A stretch of 7,739 nucleotides of DNA from Actinomycetota bacterium (GTDB taxonomy: Bacteria > Actinomycetota > Actinomycetes > Actinomycetales > Microbacteriaceae). Location: positions 1 to 7,739 of the forward strand of contig WLGC01000034.1 of NCBI GenBank assembly GCA_009703465.1. The letters run 5' to 3'. The notes beneath the pieces are model-generated. The model made no database searches. It was not told the origin of the DNA and was given only the letters and a program-made list of their open reading frames with translations. Shown piece by piece: positions 1-5,773 of the stretch. Position numbers and translations under genes: made by a program. Positions within the stretch are counted from its first letter, which is position 1, and each line of letters opens with the position of its first letter.

Positions 1-425
1 AGCTGATCGTCCATCACGTTCAAGATGGTCACCTGTCGCGGTTTAAACCTTTTGGTGAGCGAAGCTGCATGGCCTTCATCCATTTCAAGAATTGCAACGT
101 CGCCTGGAATTCTTCCGAAGACATTAGATTCCTGAATGATGGAAGAAAAAAAGCCCTGCATGATGTTTGCGGTTGAAGAATTAGTGAAAACGCTCTTGCC
201 GTGGGCTCGAACGATAGAGACCAGCATTTTGGTTGTGGTTGATTTTCCGGCCGAGCCAGTAACAACTAGCACTCCATCAGGAAAGCGGCGGAGAGTTCTA
301 GAAAGAAGTCCGGGCGAGATTTTACTTAGAACAAGTCCCGGCAAAGCCGAGCCACCACCCCGGCGAACCAAACGAACGCTGAACCGAACCAAACGTCCAA
401 TTAAAATCGCCGGCAGGTCAAACAC
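1..425 (-). CDS. murT: MurT-type Mur ligase (lipid II isoglutaminyl synthase subunit), 5' part only
   Basis: This is the N-terminal 141 residues of a Mur-ligase-family protein whose 3' end lies beyond the left edge. Seen: a basic/hydrophobic N-terminus (MFDLPAILIG, then RLVRRGGG near residue 20), a P-loop VTGSAGKSTTT at about 55-65, FTNSSTANIMQG at 80-91, AILEMDEGH at 111-119, and NVMDDQ near the edge, which corresponds to the family's RDQ region. Known: in Gram-positive bacteria MurT pairs with the glutaminase GatD to amidate D-glutamate of lipid II in the cytoplasm. The GTG at 425 is the only usual start codon after an in-frame TAG that overlaps the end of sigA, and it gives the normal family N-terminus. 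No Shine-Dalgarno is visible and the gene starts 7 nt after the sigA stop, so translational coupling and co-transcription with sigA are likely. The P-loop reads GSAGKST rather than the GTNGKTT usual in Mur ligases. Membership of the MurT/DUF1727 group is well supported; the gatD gene is not in view. Confidence 0.85.
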   Translation of the reverse strand, partial: MFDLPAILIGRLVRFSVRLVRRGGGSALPGLVLSKISPGLLSRTLRRFPDGVLVVTGSAGKSTTTKMLVSIVRAHGKSVFTNSSTANIMQGFFSSIIQESNVFGRIPGDVAILEMDEGHAASLTKRFKPRQVTILNVMDDQ

Positions 426-432
426 GGTTTGT

Positions 433-2238
433 CTAGTTTTCTAGGTAATCGCGAAGCATCTGTGAGCGAGAAGGGTGGCGAAGCTTTGACATAGTCTTGG
501 ACTCAATTTGCCTAATTCGCTCACGAGTAACACCAAATTCTTCACCGATTTGATCAAGAGTTTTTTGCACTCCATCACCAAGGCCGAATCGGCTGCGGAT
601 GACGCCCGCTTCACGAGGGTGAAGGGAATCAAGAATTCTTTCGAGCTCTCGCTGGAGCATGGTAAAGCCAACCGCATCAGCCGGAACTACAGCTTCAGTG
701 TCTTCAATTAGGTCTCCAAACTCACTGTCACCGTCTTCACCAAGCGGTGTAGAAAGCGAAATCGGTTCGCGACCATACTTTTGAACTTCAACAACCTTCT
801 CAGGTGTCATATCAAGTTCTCGAGCTAACTCTTCAGGGGTTGGTTCACGGCCTAGATCCTGCAAGAGCTGACGCTGGACACGCGCCAGCTTATTGATTAC
901 CTCAACCATGTGAACCGGGATACGAATAGTTCTGGCCTGGTCTGCCATTGCTCGGGTGATTGCCTGACGAATCCACCAGGTTGCGTAGGTAGAGAACTTG
1001 TAACCCTTGGTGTAATCAAACTTTTCAACAGCTCTAATCAGACCAAGGTTTCCCTCTTGAATGAGATCAAGAAACTGCATTCCTCGTCCGGTGTAGCGCT
1101 TGGCAAGGCTAACGACAAGTCGTAGGTTTGCCTCAAGGAGGTGAGCTTTAGCTCTTTGTCCGTCTTTGACTACCCACTTCAAATCGCGATCCATGTCGCG
1201 CGCAATCTTTTTATCAGTGGCTAGTTTCTCTTCAGCAAAGAGTCCAGCCTCAATACGTTTTGCAAGCTCGACCTCAAGCTCTGCATTAAGCAGTGCTACT
1301 TTTCCAATTTGCTTTAGATAGTCCTTAACCGGATCGGCAGTAGCACCAGTAATCGTGGTGGTTTGAGCAGGAATATCATCTTCTTCGCGGTGAGTAAGAA
1401 CCATACCGCCAAGGTTTTCAATTCCCTTGCTCTTGTCATCTTCTGGTTCTTCTTCAGGAAGTTCGTCTTCAACCGCTGCAATGTCAACAACAGCTGCAGC
1501 TTCGGCAACTATTTCCTCAATTGCAGGAAGATCAACATCATCATCGAGATCGTCTTCGTCATCCAGAAGTTCTTTTGGAAGTTTGCTCCCCTTGGCTGGC
1601 TTAACTTTTGAAACCGGCAGTGCTGCAGCTTTTCCCTTTAGCGCTGGTTTAACAGGATTTGCTGCACCTGTAGTCTTTGAATTCTTGGTGGCGGCCTTAA
1701 CTGCTTTTGCCTGAGGTTTAGCCGCGGCCTTTGTTTTTGAAGCCGAACTTCCAGTGCTCTTTTTAGAATCTACCTTTGATGACTTAGCTGCGACTTTGGC
1801 GTCTTTAGTTTTGGCACCAAGTGACTTAGCTGCTGATTTTGATTTAGCGGCCGTTTTCGCAACAGGCTTTTCGATCTTGGCTTTAGCTGTGGCCTTAGCG
1901 GCTGGTTTTGATGCTGTGCCTTTACCGCTGGTCTTTACCGCTACCTTGCTAGTTGGTTTTGAAACTGACTTAGCCGCTGGTTTTGCAGGTGACTTCTTAG
2001 TCGAGGCAGCAGTAGCCTTTGAAGTTGTTTTTGCCGCTGGCTTTGCAGAACTTTTCACTGCAGTTGATTTGGTCGCAACTGATTTAGCAGCTGAAGTTTT
2101 TGAAGAAGAGATGGCTTTTGCTTCCTTAGGCTTGGAGGATTTTGATTCGGTTTTTGAAGGTGCTGAACCAGCAAAAAGGTTAGAGAGCAAGCCGCTACGC
2201 TTCTTGCCCGCTTTTGCCCCTATTGAGCCTTTTGCCAA
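433..2238 (-). CDS. sigA: Primary RNA polymerase sigma factor (SigA/RpoD, HrdB type)
   Basis: This is the principal sigma-70 factor that directs RNA polymerase to housekeeping promoters. Numbering is from the TTG at 2238 (601 aa). Residues about 28-217 are a low-complexity Lys/Ala/Ser tract with roughly one lysine in four. Residues about 226-269 are strongly acidic. Region 1.2 follows ([11 protein letters not shown], about 302-312). Region 2 spans about 364-441 and includes [19 protein letters not shown] and the -10-reading [12 protein letters not shown]. Region 3 spans about 443-520. Region 4 spans about 530-592, with the -35 helix-turn-helix at 560-579 ([20 protein letters not shown]). Start choice: TTG 2238 has GAGAGG six nt upstream. 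ATG 2289 and TTG 2307 are in frame and would add 17 or 23 residues, but neither has a good ribosome site. murT follows 7 nt after the stop with no terminator between. The full set of sigma regions makes the identity near certain; only the start is open. Confidence 0.96.
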   Translation of the reverse strand: MAKGSIGAKAGKKRSGLLSNLFAGSAPSKTESKSSKPKEAKAISSSKTSAAKSVATKSTAVKSSAKPAAKTTSKATAASTKKSPAKPAAKSVSKPTSKVAVKTSGKGTASKPAAKATAKAKIEKPVAKTAAKSKSAAKSLGAKTKDAKVAAKSSKVDSKKSTGSSASKTKAAAKPQAKAVKAATKNSKTTGAANPVKPALKGKAAALPVSKVKPAKGSKLPKELLDDEDDLDDDVDLPAIEEIVAEAAAVVDIAAVEDELPEEEPEDDKSKGIENLGGMVLTHREEDDIPAQTTTITGATADPVKDYLKQIGKVALLNAELEVELAKRIEAGLFAEEKLATDKKIARDMDRDLKWVVKDGQRAKAHLLEANLRLVVSLAKRYTGRGMQFLDLIQEGNLGLIRAVEKFDYTKGYKFSTYATWWIRQAITRAMADQARTIRIPVHMVEVINKLARVQRQLLQDLGREPTPEELARELDMTPEKVVEVQKYGREPISLSTPLGEDGDSEFGDLIEDTEAVVPADAVGFTMLQRELERILDSLHPREAGVIRSRFGLGDGVQKTLDQIGEEFGVTRERIRQIESKTMSKLRHPSRSQMLRDYLEN

Positions 2239-2244
2239 TTTGTA

Positions 2245-2250
2245 CCTCTC
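2245..2250 (-). promoter_or_regulatory. Ribosome binding site deciding the sigA start
   Basis: On the minus strand GAGAGG sits six nt before the TTG at 2238, within the longer purine-rich stretch GGTGAGAGG. It is the best Shine-Dalgarno near any in-frame sigA start. A TTG start also occurs at lpd in this window, so TTG is a credible start codon here. Confidence 0.55.
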
Positions 2251-2293
2251 ACCGCCCCCACTAAATCGCTTTTCTGACGATTCAGGCATTACT

Positions 2294-2340
2294 AAGACCC
2301 ATGTCAAGTTTCTTTTTTCAAAGAATCAAGACTGGGTCTT
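2294..2340 (-). other. Nested stem-loop in the sigA leader
   Basis: Seen: an outer stem pairs 2294-2305 (one bulged T at 2302) with 2330-2340, giving 11 pairs. An inner perfect 6-bp stem pairs 2310-2315 with 2320-2325 around a four-base loop. No T-run follows on either strand, so it does not look like an intrinsic terminator. It lies between the probable sigA promoter and the TTG 2238 start, so it could be a 5' leader structure that affects mRNA stability or translation. If sigA started at TTG 2307, the structure would overlap the start codon. Confidence 0.5.
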
Positions 2341-2345
2341 CTATA

Positions 2346-2351
2346 AGCATA
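2346..2351 (-). promoter_or_regulatory. Possible -10 element of sigA
   Basis: On the minus strand TATGCT matches the actinobacterial TANNNT -10 core. Transcription would start near 2339, at the foot of the hairpin at 2294-2340, leaving a leader of about 100 nt before TTG 2238. No -35 resembling TTGACA lies 16-18 nt upstream, so this is tentative. Confidence 0.25.
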
Positions 2352-2459
2352 GCCCCGAATCTGGCTAGATCGCGGTTATCCAGTTCTAGATCCTGAGTCA
2401 GGGCTACCCTCAACAACCCCTGAGGCTTGTCGTTTATTCCCTCAATGAGAATGATTGGG

Positions 2460-2465
2460 TAGCCT
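2460..2465 (+). promoter_or_regulatory. Candidate -10 of a leaderless SDR transcript
   Basis: TAGCCT fits the TANNNT -10 core and lies exactly at -12 to -7 relative to the A of the ATG at 2472, so transcription would begin at the start codon. No properly spaced Shine-Dalgarno is present; the only purine-rich stretch, GCAGGG, abuts the ATG. There is no recognisable -35. The same arrangement occurs at the PAC2 and pepA genes. Confidence 0.45.
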
Positions 2466-2471
2466 GCAGGG

Positions 2472-3293
2472 ATGGGGAAAACAGCGATAATCACCGGTGC
2501 CAATGCAGGTCTTGGATTCCAAGTGGCCAGAACTTTTCTCGCCGAAGGGGTGAACCTGGTCATGGGTTCTCGCTCTTTGGAGCGCGGCGAGGTTGCCAAG
2601 AGGCAGTTACTGCTCGAATTTCCAGCTGCTCAGATCAGATTGAGCCGCTTAGATCTTTCTGATTTTGATTCAATAAGATCCTTCGCCGAGGAAGCGGGGC
2701 CAAACTGGGATTACCTAGTAAACAACGCTGGGGCAAAAATAGAGAGTCCTTATAAGCAAACCCCTGAGGGATTCGAGTGGCACCTAGGGGTAAACCACTT
2801 AGGTCATTTTGCACTCACCAGATCACTTTGGCCGAAGGCAAATGCTGATGCCACAGTTGCTACTGTCTCGTCAATTGTGGCCAGACGGGGCAAGTTAAAT
2901 CTAAATCCACCTAAAGAAATAAGTGCTGGACACGCTTATGCGAACTCAAAACTAATGAACTTTGCATTTGCGACAATGCTCGCCGAGAAAATAAAACATT
3001 CCAAAAGAAAATCAGTTGCTGCCCATCCAGGTTTTGCTAGAGCAAATGCTTATGGAAATTCATTTGTTCGATTTGGCGAGTACATTCTTGCTCAATCAGC
3101 CCAGGCTGGAGCCAGACCAATAAGTGCAGCTTGCCACTCGGAGAATGGTTCGTACCTGGCACCAAAATACTTTGAACTTTGGGGCAAGCCTAAGGTTGCT
3201 AGGCGACCAGAACTAAACCCAGCTGAACTAGAGGATTTTTGGAAAAGAAGCGAAGAGTTAACCGGTGGAGTTTTTGATCCAACTCGAAGCTAG
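2472..3293 (+). CDS. Short-chain dehydrogenase/reductase (SDR), substrate unknown
   Basis: This is a 273-aa classical SDR with a Rossmann fold that binds NAD(P)H and acts on a carbonyl or alcohol substrate in the cytoplasm. Seen: the dinucleotide motif TGANAGLG at 8-15, DL at 61-62, NNAG at 84-87, the catalytic Asn in VNHLGHF (N108), catalytic Ser in TVSSI (133 or 134), and the YANSK box giving Y156 and K160. HPG follows at 185-187. All four catalytic residues are present, so the enzyme should be active. The GSRS at 32-35 after the second strand is the type often linked to NADP(H), which is an inference. Overall layout resembles the retinol-dehydrogenase/WW-domain-oxidoreductase-like SDRs, but the substrate cannot be named. 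The ATG at 2472 follows an in-frame TAG and gives a normal SDR N-terminus. The gene stands alone, divergent from sigA, and ends in a stop-codon overlap with the PAC2 gene. Confidence 0.9.
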   Translation: MGKTAIITGANAGLGFQVARTFLAEGVNLVMGSRSLERGEVAKRQLLLEFPAAQIRLSRLDLSDFDSIRSFAEEAGPNWDYLVNNAGAKIESPYKQTPEGFEWHLGVNHLGHFALTRSLWPKANADATVATVSSIVARRGKLNLNPPKEISAGHAYANSKLMNFAFATMLAEKIKHSKRKSVAAHPGFARANAYGNSFVRFGEYILAQSAQAGARPISAACHSENGSYLAPKYFELWGKPKVARRPELNPAELEDFWKRSEELTGGVFDPTRS

Positions 3294-4216
3294 TTTGTAA
3301 AGCCCTCGTCGGCTGAGTTTTTTCTTCTGATTGCAAGATAGTCCTCAAGTTCGGCAGCAATCTCTTCAGCGTTAGGAAGTTTTGACTTTGGTTTTGCAAT
3401 TGGAGAACGAGTGAGACCGCTGAGGTCCTTTGAGTAACCCTGCTCCAAACTTGCGACTAACTTTTGAAGATCTTCGTTTTTCTCAATTTGTTTGACTAAC
3501 TTTCGGTGGAACTCTAGTCCGTCTTCACGAATTGCATCTGTTGGAAAAACTAAACCGGTTGCCGAAGCCATTTGCTCCAAAGCCATCAAGGCTGAGTCTG
3601 GATACTCGCTCTCGCTTAGATAGTGCGGCACCAGCATTACAAAGCCAATTGTTGGAAGTCTCTTTTTCGACAAGCGGTATTCGAGCAGGTGCAGTATGTT
3701 TCCCGGTACCTGAGTTTGCGGTTTCCACTCGGATACTGCATCAATAATGTCTTTTCTGTTTCCAGATACTGCAATGCCCACTTCTCTGGTGTGAGGAATT
3801 GGAAAAGGAATTGCATGAACCCAGGTGAAATCAGCCACCGCCAAGTCAGCAACTAATTCAAGAATTGATTCAGAGAATTCCTCCCACCTCAAGTCCGGTT
3901 CATATCCGTGCAGGTAGAGAAAAGGTTGATTTGCTTCGTCGTGAACGAGGTAAATACCAAGGGTTGCCGGCTCGTAGTCCTCGATGTGGTCACGCTCAAA
4001 AAACATCACTGGCCGACGGGAACGGTAATCCAAAAGCTCATCGTTCTTAAACCTGACGACCAATTTGGTGGTGAAGTTTGCAAATATTTGATCTGCTAAC
4101 TGGCCAAGGGTTGAGCCGGCGTCGGTAAAGCCGGTTAGGCCAGCAATCATGTGTAGACCCAGCGGCACCTCGGCAAATCCTGGTTCCAGAGCGTAAAGCC
4201 TTTTTGAGTGGGTCAT
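3290..4216 (-). CDS. PAC2-family protein (proteasome-assembly-chaperone-like)
   Basis: This 308-aa soluble protein belongs to the PAC2 family (PF09754), widespread in actinobacteria (for example Rv2125 in Mycobacterium tuberculosis). Seen: the N-terminal block GLTGFTDAGSTLGQL (about 26-40), DYRSRRPVM (63-71), the FLYLHGYEPDLRW segment (99-111), and IPFPIPHTREVG (136-147), which is the family's conserved Pro/His/Thr/Arg stretch. The C-terminal 70 or so residues are helical and highly charged (KQIEKNEDLQKLVASLEQG from 242) and end in an Ala/Glu-rich helix. I see no signal peptide or membrane segment. The family name comes from eukaryotic and archaeal proteasome chaperones. No proteasome gene lies in this window and many Microbacteriaceae lack proteasomes, so the role here is unknown. 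The start at 4216 fits the family N-terminus and has TAGGAT at -12 to -7. The family call is firm; the function is open. Confidence 0.85.
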   Translation of the reverse strand: MTHSKRLYALEPGFAEVPLGLHMIAGLTGFTDAGSTLGQLADQIFANFTTKLVVRFKNDELLDYRSRRPVMFFERDHIEDYEPATLGIYLVHDEANQPFLYLHGYEPDLRWEEFSESILELVADLAVADFTWVHAIPFPIPHTREVGIAVSGNRKDIIDAVSEWKPQTQVPGNILHLLEYRLSKKRLPTIGFVMLVPHYLSESEYPDSALMALEQMASATGLVFPTDAIREDGLEFHRKLVKQIEKNEDLQKLVASLEQGYSKDLSGLTRSPIAKPKSKLPNAEEIAAELEDYLAIRRKNSADEGFTN

Positions 4217-4222
4217 CTGTAT

Positions 4223-4228
4223 ATCCTA
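4223..4228 (-). promoter_or_regulatory. Candidate -10 (or ribosome site) of the PAC2 gene
   Basis: On the minus strand TAGGAT lies exactly at -12 to -7 from the ATG at 4216 and matches TANNNT, which suggests a leaderless transcript. The same bases contain AGGA seven nt before the ATG, so they could instead act as a Shine-Dalgarno; sequence alone does not decide. With only 36 nt to the divergent pepA start, the promoter must lie in this spacer or inside pepA. Confidence 0.4.
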
Positions 4229-4240
4229 ACTTGACGCATT

Positions 4241-4246
4241 TAGCAT
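4241..4246 (+). promoter_or_regulatory. Candidate -10 of a leaderless pepA transcript
   Basis: TAGCAT matches TANNNT and sits exactly at -12 to -7 from the pepA ATG at 4253. No Shine-Dalgarno-like purine run precedes the ATG. A TTGACG at 4231-4236 is too close to serve as its -35. A leaderless transcript beginning at the ATG is the simplest reading. Confidence 0.5.
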
Positions 4247-4252
4247 TGAATC

Positions 4253-5728
4253 ATGACCTCACTTAAGTTCAGCTTCTCCCCTAGCGCCCCAGCCTTTAAG
4301 AAGGATTTAGTTTTTGTTCTGGGAGTGCATGAACCATCTAACTCCTTGCAGCTGACAAAGGGCACTGTGGACACCTCGAGCTTGGCCAAACAACAACTTG
4401 AACAGCTTGATGTTTCAGCAAAATTTGAATCGATCACAAAAATTGCCGCACCGAATTCTGCTGTTTATGCACTAATTGGCCTTGGTAAAGAGTTAAAAAA
4501 GGTCACGACCGATAACTACCGGGAATTAGGCGGTGCAATTGCAAGAAACCTCAAGCTTTTCACCGAAGCGGTTATAGATCTTGGAAAGTTGGACAAAGTT
4601 CAAACTCAAGCCCTGATTGAGGGAATCCAACTCGGCAACTATGAATTCTTTGGAAAGAAGAGTACGAACTCGATCAAAGCTTCAAAGTTGGCAAAGCTGG
4701 TAATAGTGTCGGCTCAGAAGTTCTCTGCTACTGAACTTCGACAAATTGAAGCACTCACTGAAGCTGTGAACCAGACCAAAAACCTTGTCAATCTCCCTCC
4801 AAATGAAATTTATCCGGCCAGTTTCGTAAAACAGGTCACAGCCGCTGTGAAGAATCTTCCTGTTAAGGTGACTGTCTGGGACGAAAAAGCTCTAGCTAAA
4901 GATGGCTTCGGTGGAATTCTGGCGGTAGGCATGGGTTCAAGCCGTCCTCCCCGGTTAGTGAAAATTGTCTATCAGCCAAAGGGAGCTAAGAAGCACCTTG
5001 CCTTGGTTGGAAAGGGAATCACCTTTGATACCGGTGGCCTAAGTCTGAAGCCAGCAGAGTCAATGGTTGGCATGAAGTACGACATGACCGGCGCGGCAAC
5101 CTGCTTTCAATCGGTGTTGGCAATTGCAAAGCTGGGGCTGCCAATTAAAGTGACCGGATGGCTCTGTTTGGCCGAAAACATGCCATCGGGAACAGCTCAA
5201 AGACCTGATGATGTAATTCGGATTAGAAATGGCAAGACGGTTGAAGTTCTAAACACCGATGCTGAAGGTCGGCTTGTTCTAGCCGATGGTCTATCTGCTG
5301 CTGCTGAAGAGAAGCCAGATTTGATTGTCGATGTTGCAACTCTTACCGGAGCAGCAACGATTGCACTAGGTAATCGCTATGCGGGGCTCATGGGTGAAAG
5401 CTCAGCGGTCAACGATTTAGATGCGGCTGCCAAGCTGGCCGGCGAGCTGCTTTGGCCCATGCCGCTTCCAGAGGAACTAAGGACCATCTTGAACTCTGAT
5501 GTAGCTGATATTGCAAATGTGAAGATCGGCAATCGAGCCGGTGGCATGTTGGTTGGCGGACAATTTCTTAGGGAGTTTGTGCCGCTAGAAATACCTTGGG
5601 CACACCTTGATATTGCTGGTCCAGCGGCAAATGCTGGCAGTGCCTACGGTTATACGCCCAAGGGAGCCACCGGAGTCATGGTGCGCACACTGGTTATGGC
5701 GGCCAAGTCAATGTCATCTAATAAGTAG
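4253..5728 (+). CDS. pepA: Leucyl aminopeptidase (peptidase family M17)
   Basis: This 491-aa cytosolic, two-metal aminopeptidase removes N-terminal residues, classically leucine, from peptides and works as a hexamer. Seen: a variable N-terminal domain (about 1-170) and an M17 catalytic domain. Expected metal ligands are all present: K254 and D259 in GKGITFDTGG, D277 in KYDMTGAA, and D336 and E338 in the family signature NTDAEGRLVLAD. The catalytic pair is K266 (SLKP) and R340. Each is offset by 16 from its E. coli PepA equivalent (K270, D275, K282, D293, D352, E354, R356), so the catalytic core has no insertions or gaps. Length is normal for the family. The ATG at 4253 lacks a Shine-Dalgarno but has a -10-like hexamer at -12. 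The stop is TAG followed at once by an in-frame TAA. lpd begins 45 nt downstream. E. coli PepA also binds DNA, but nothing here shows that role. Confidence 0.95.
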   Translation: MTSLKFSFSPSAPAFKKDLVFVLGVHEPSNSLQLTKGTVDTSSLAKQQLEQLDVSAKFESITKIAAPNSAVYALIGLGKELKKVTTDNYRELGGAIARNLKLFTEAVIDLGKLDKVQTQALIEGIQLGNYEFFGKKSTNSIKASKLAKLVIVSAQKFSATELRQIEALTEAVNQTKNLVNLPPNEIYPASFVKQVTAAVKNLPVKVTVWDEKALAKDGFGGILAVGMGSSRPPRLVKIVYQPKGAKKHLALVGKGITFDTGGLSLKPAESMVGMKYDMTGAATCFQSVLAIAKLGLPIKVTGWLCLAENMPSGTAQRPDDVIRIRNGKTVEVLNTDAEGRLVLADGLSAAAEEKPDLIVDVATLTGAATIALGNRYAGLMGESSAVNDLDAAAKLAGELLWPMPLPEELRTILNSDVADIANVKIGNRAGGMLVGGQFLREFVPLEIPWAHLDIAGPAANAGSAYGYTPKGATGVMVRTLVMAAKSMSSNK

Positions 5729-5760
5729 TAAAGTTTGAAGGTACCAATCACCTAATTCTC

Positions 5761-5765
5761 GGGAG
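5761..5765 (+). promoter_or_regulatory. Ribosome binding site for the lpd TTG start
   Basis: GGGAG lies eight nt before the TTG at 5774 and supports this non-ATG start, which gives the normal E3 N-terminus just ahead of the FAD-binding strand. The 45-nt spacer after pepA shows no convincing promoter or terminator. Confidence 0.65.
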
Positions 5766-5773
5766 TATTTATC

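Larger units (their letters stand above)
2239..2471. other. Divergent spacer and leader between sigA and the SDR gene
   Basis: This 233-nt stretch holds no gene I can support. It contains the sigA leader with its hairpin, a candidate sigA -10, an 11-nt palindrome at 2392-2402 (CCTGA-G-TCAGG), a direct repeat of CTAGATC at 2364-2370 and 2386-2392, an 8-bp inverted repeat (2402-2409 with 2457-2464), and the candidate leaderless promoter of the SDR gene. One minus-strand frame is open from inside the SDR gene down to a TGA at 2318, but it has no credible start with a ribosome site. Confidence 0.5.

Noticed and set aside
136..444. 102-codon plus-strand frame opposite murT
   Set aside because: It has no recognisable motif, while the opposite strand encodes a clear Mur-ligase P-loop and the conserved LEMDEGH segment.
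1427..1714. 95-codon Ser-rich plus-strand frame
   Set aside because: This is an antisense shadow of the acidic Asp/Glu block and the end of the Lys/Ala tract of SigA; there is no ribosome site or motif.
2279..2307. TTGACA at 2307-2302 (minus) as the -35 of a sigA promoter
   Set aside because: The hexamer is perfect, but 17 nt downstream the sequence is TGAATC, which lacks the TANNNT core, and 16- or 18-nt spacings are no better.
2294..2340. The leader hairpin as an intrinsic terminator
   Set aside because: Neither strand has a T-run after the stem, and there is no upstream gene on either strand that would need a terminator here.
1754..2368. 204-codon plus-strand open frame opposite the sigA N-terminus
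   Set aside because: It is the antisense shadow of the Lys/Ala/Ser-rich tract: reverse-complemented Lys/Ala codons give a Phe/Leu/Ala/Val-rich translation with no domain. sigA on the other strand is certain.
2318..2599. 93-codon minus-strand frame beginning inside the SDR gene
   Set aside because: Its first half is antisense to the SDR cofactor-binding region, and the ATG at 2599 has no context. Only the intergenic tail is worth a note, given as a low-interest finding.
4231..4236. TTGACG as a -35 for pepA
   Set aside because: Only 4 nt separate it from the candidate -10 at 4241, and the site 17 nt further downstream lies over the ATG and is not -10-like.
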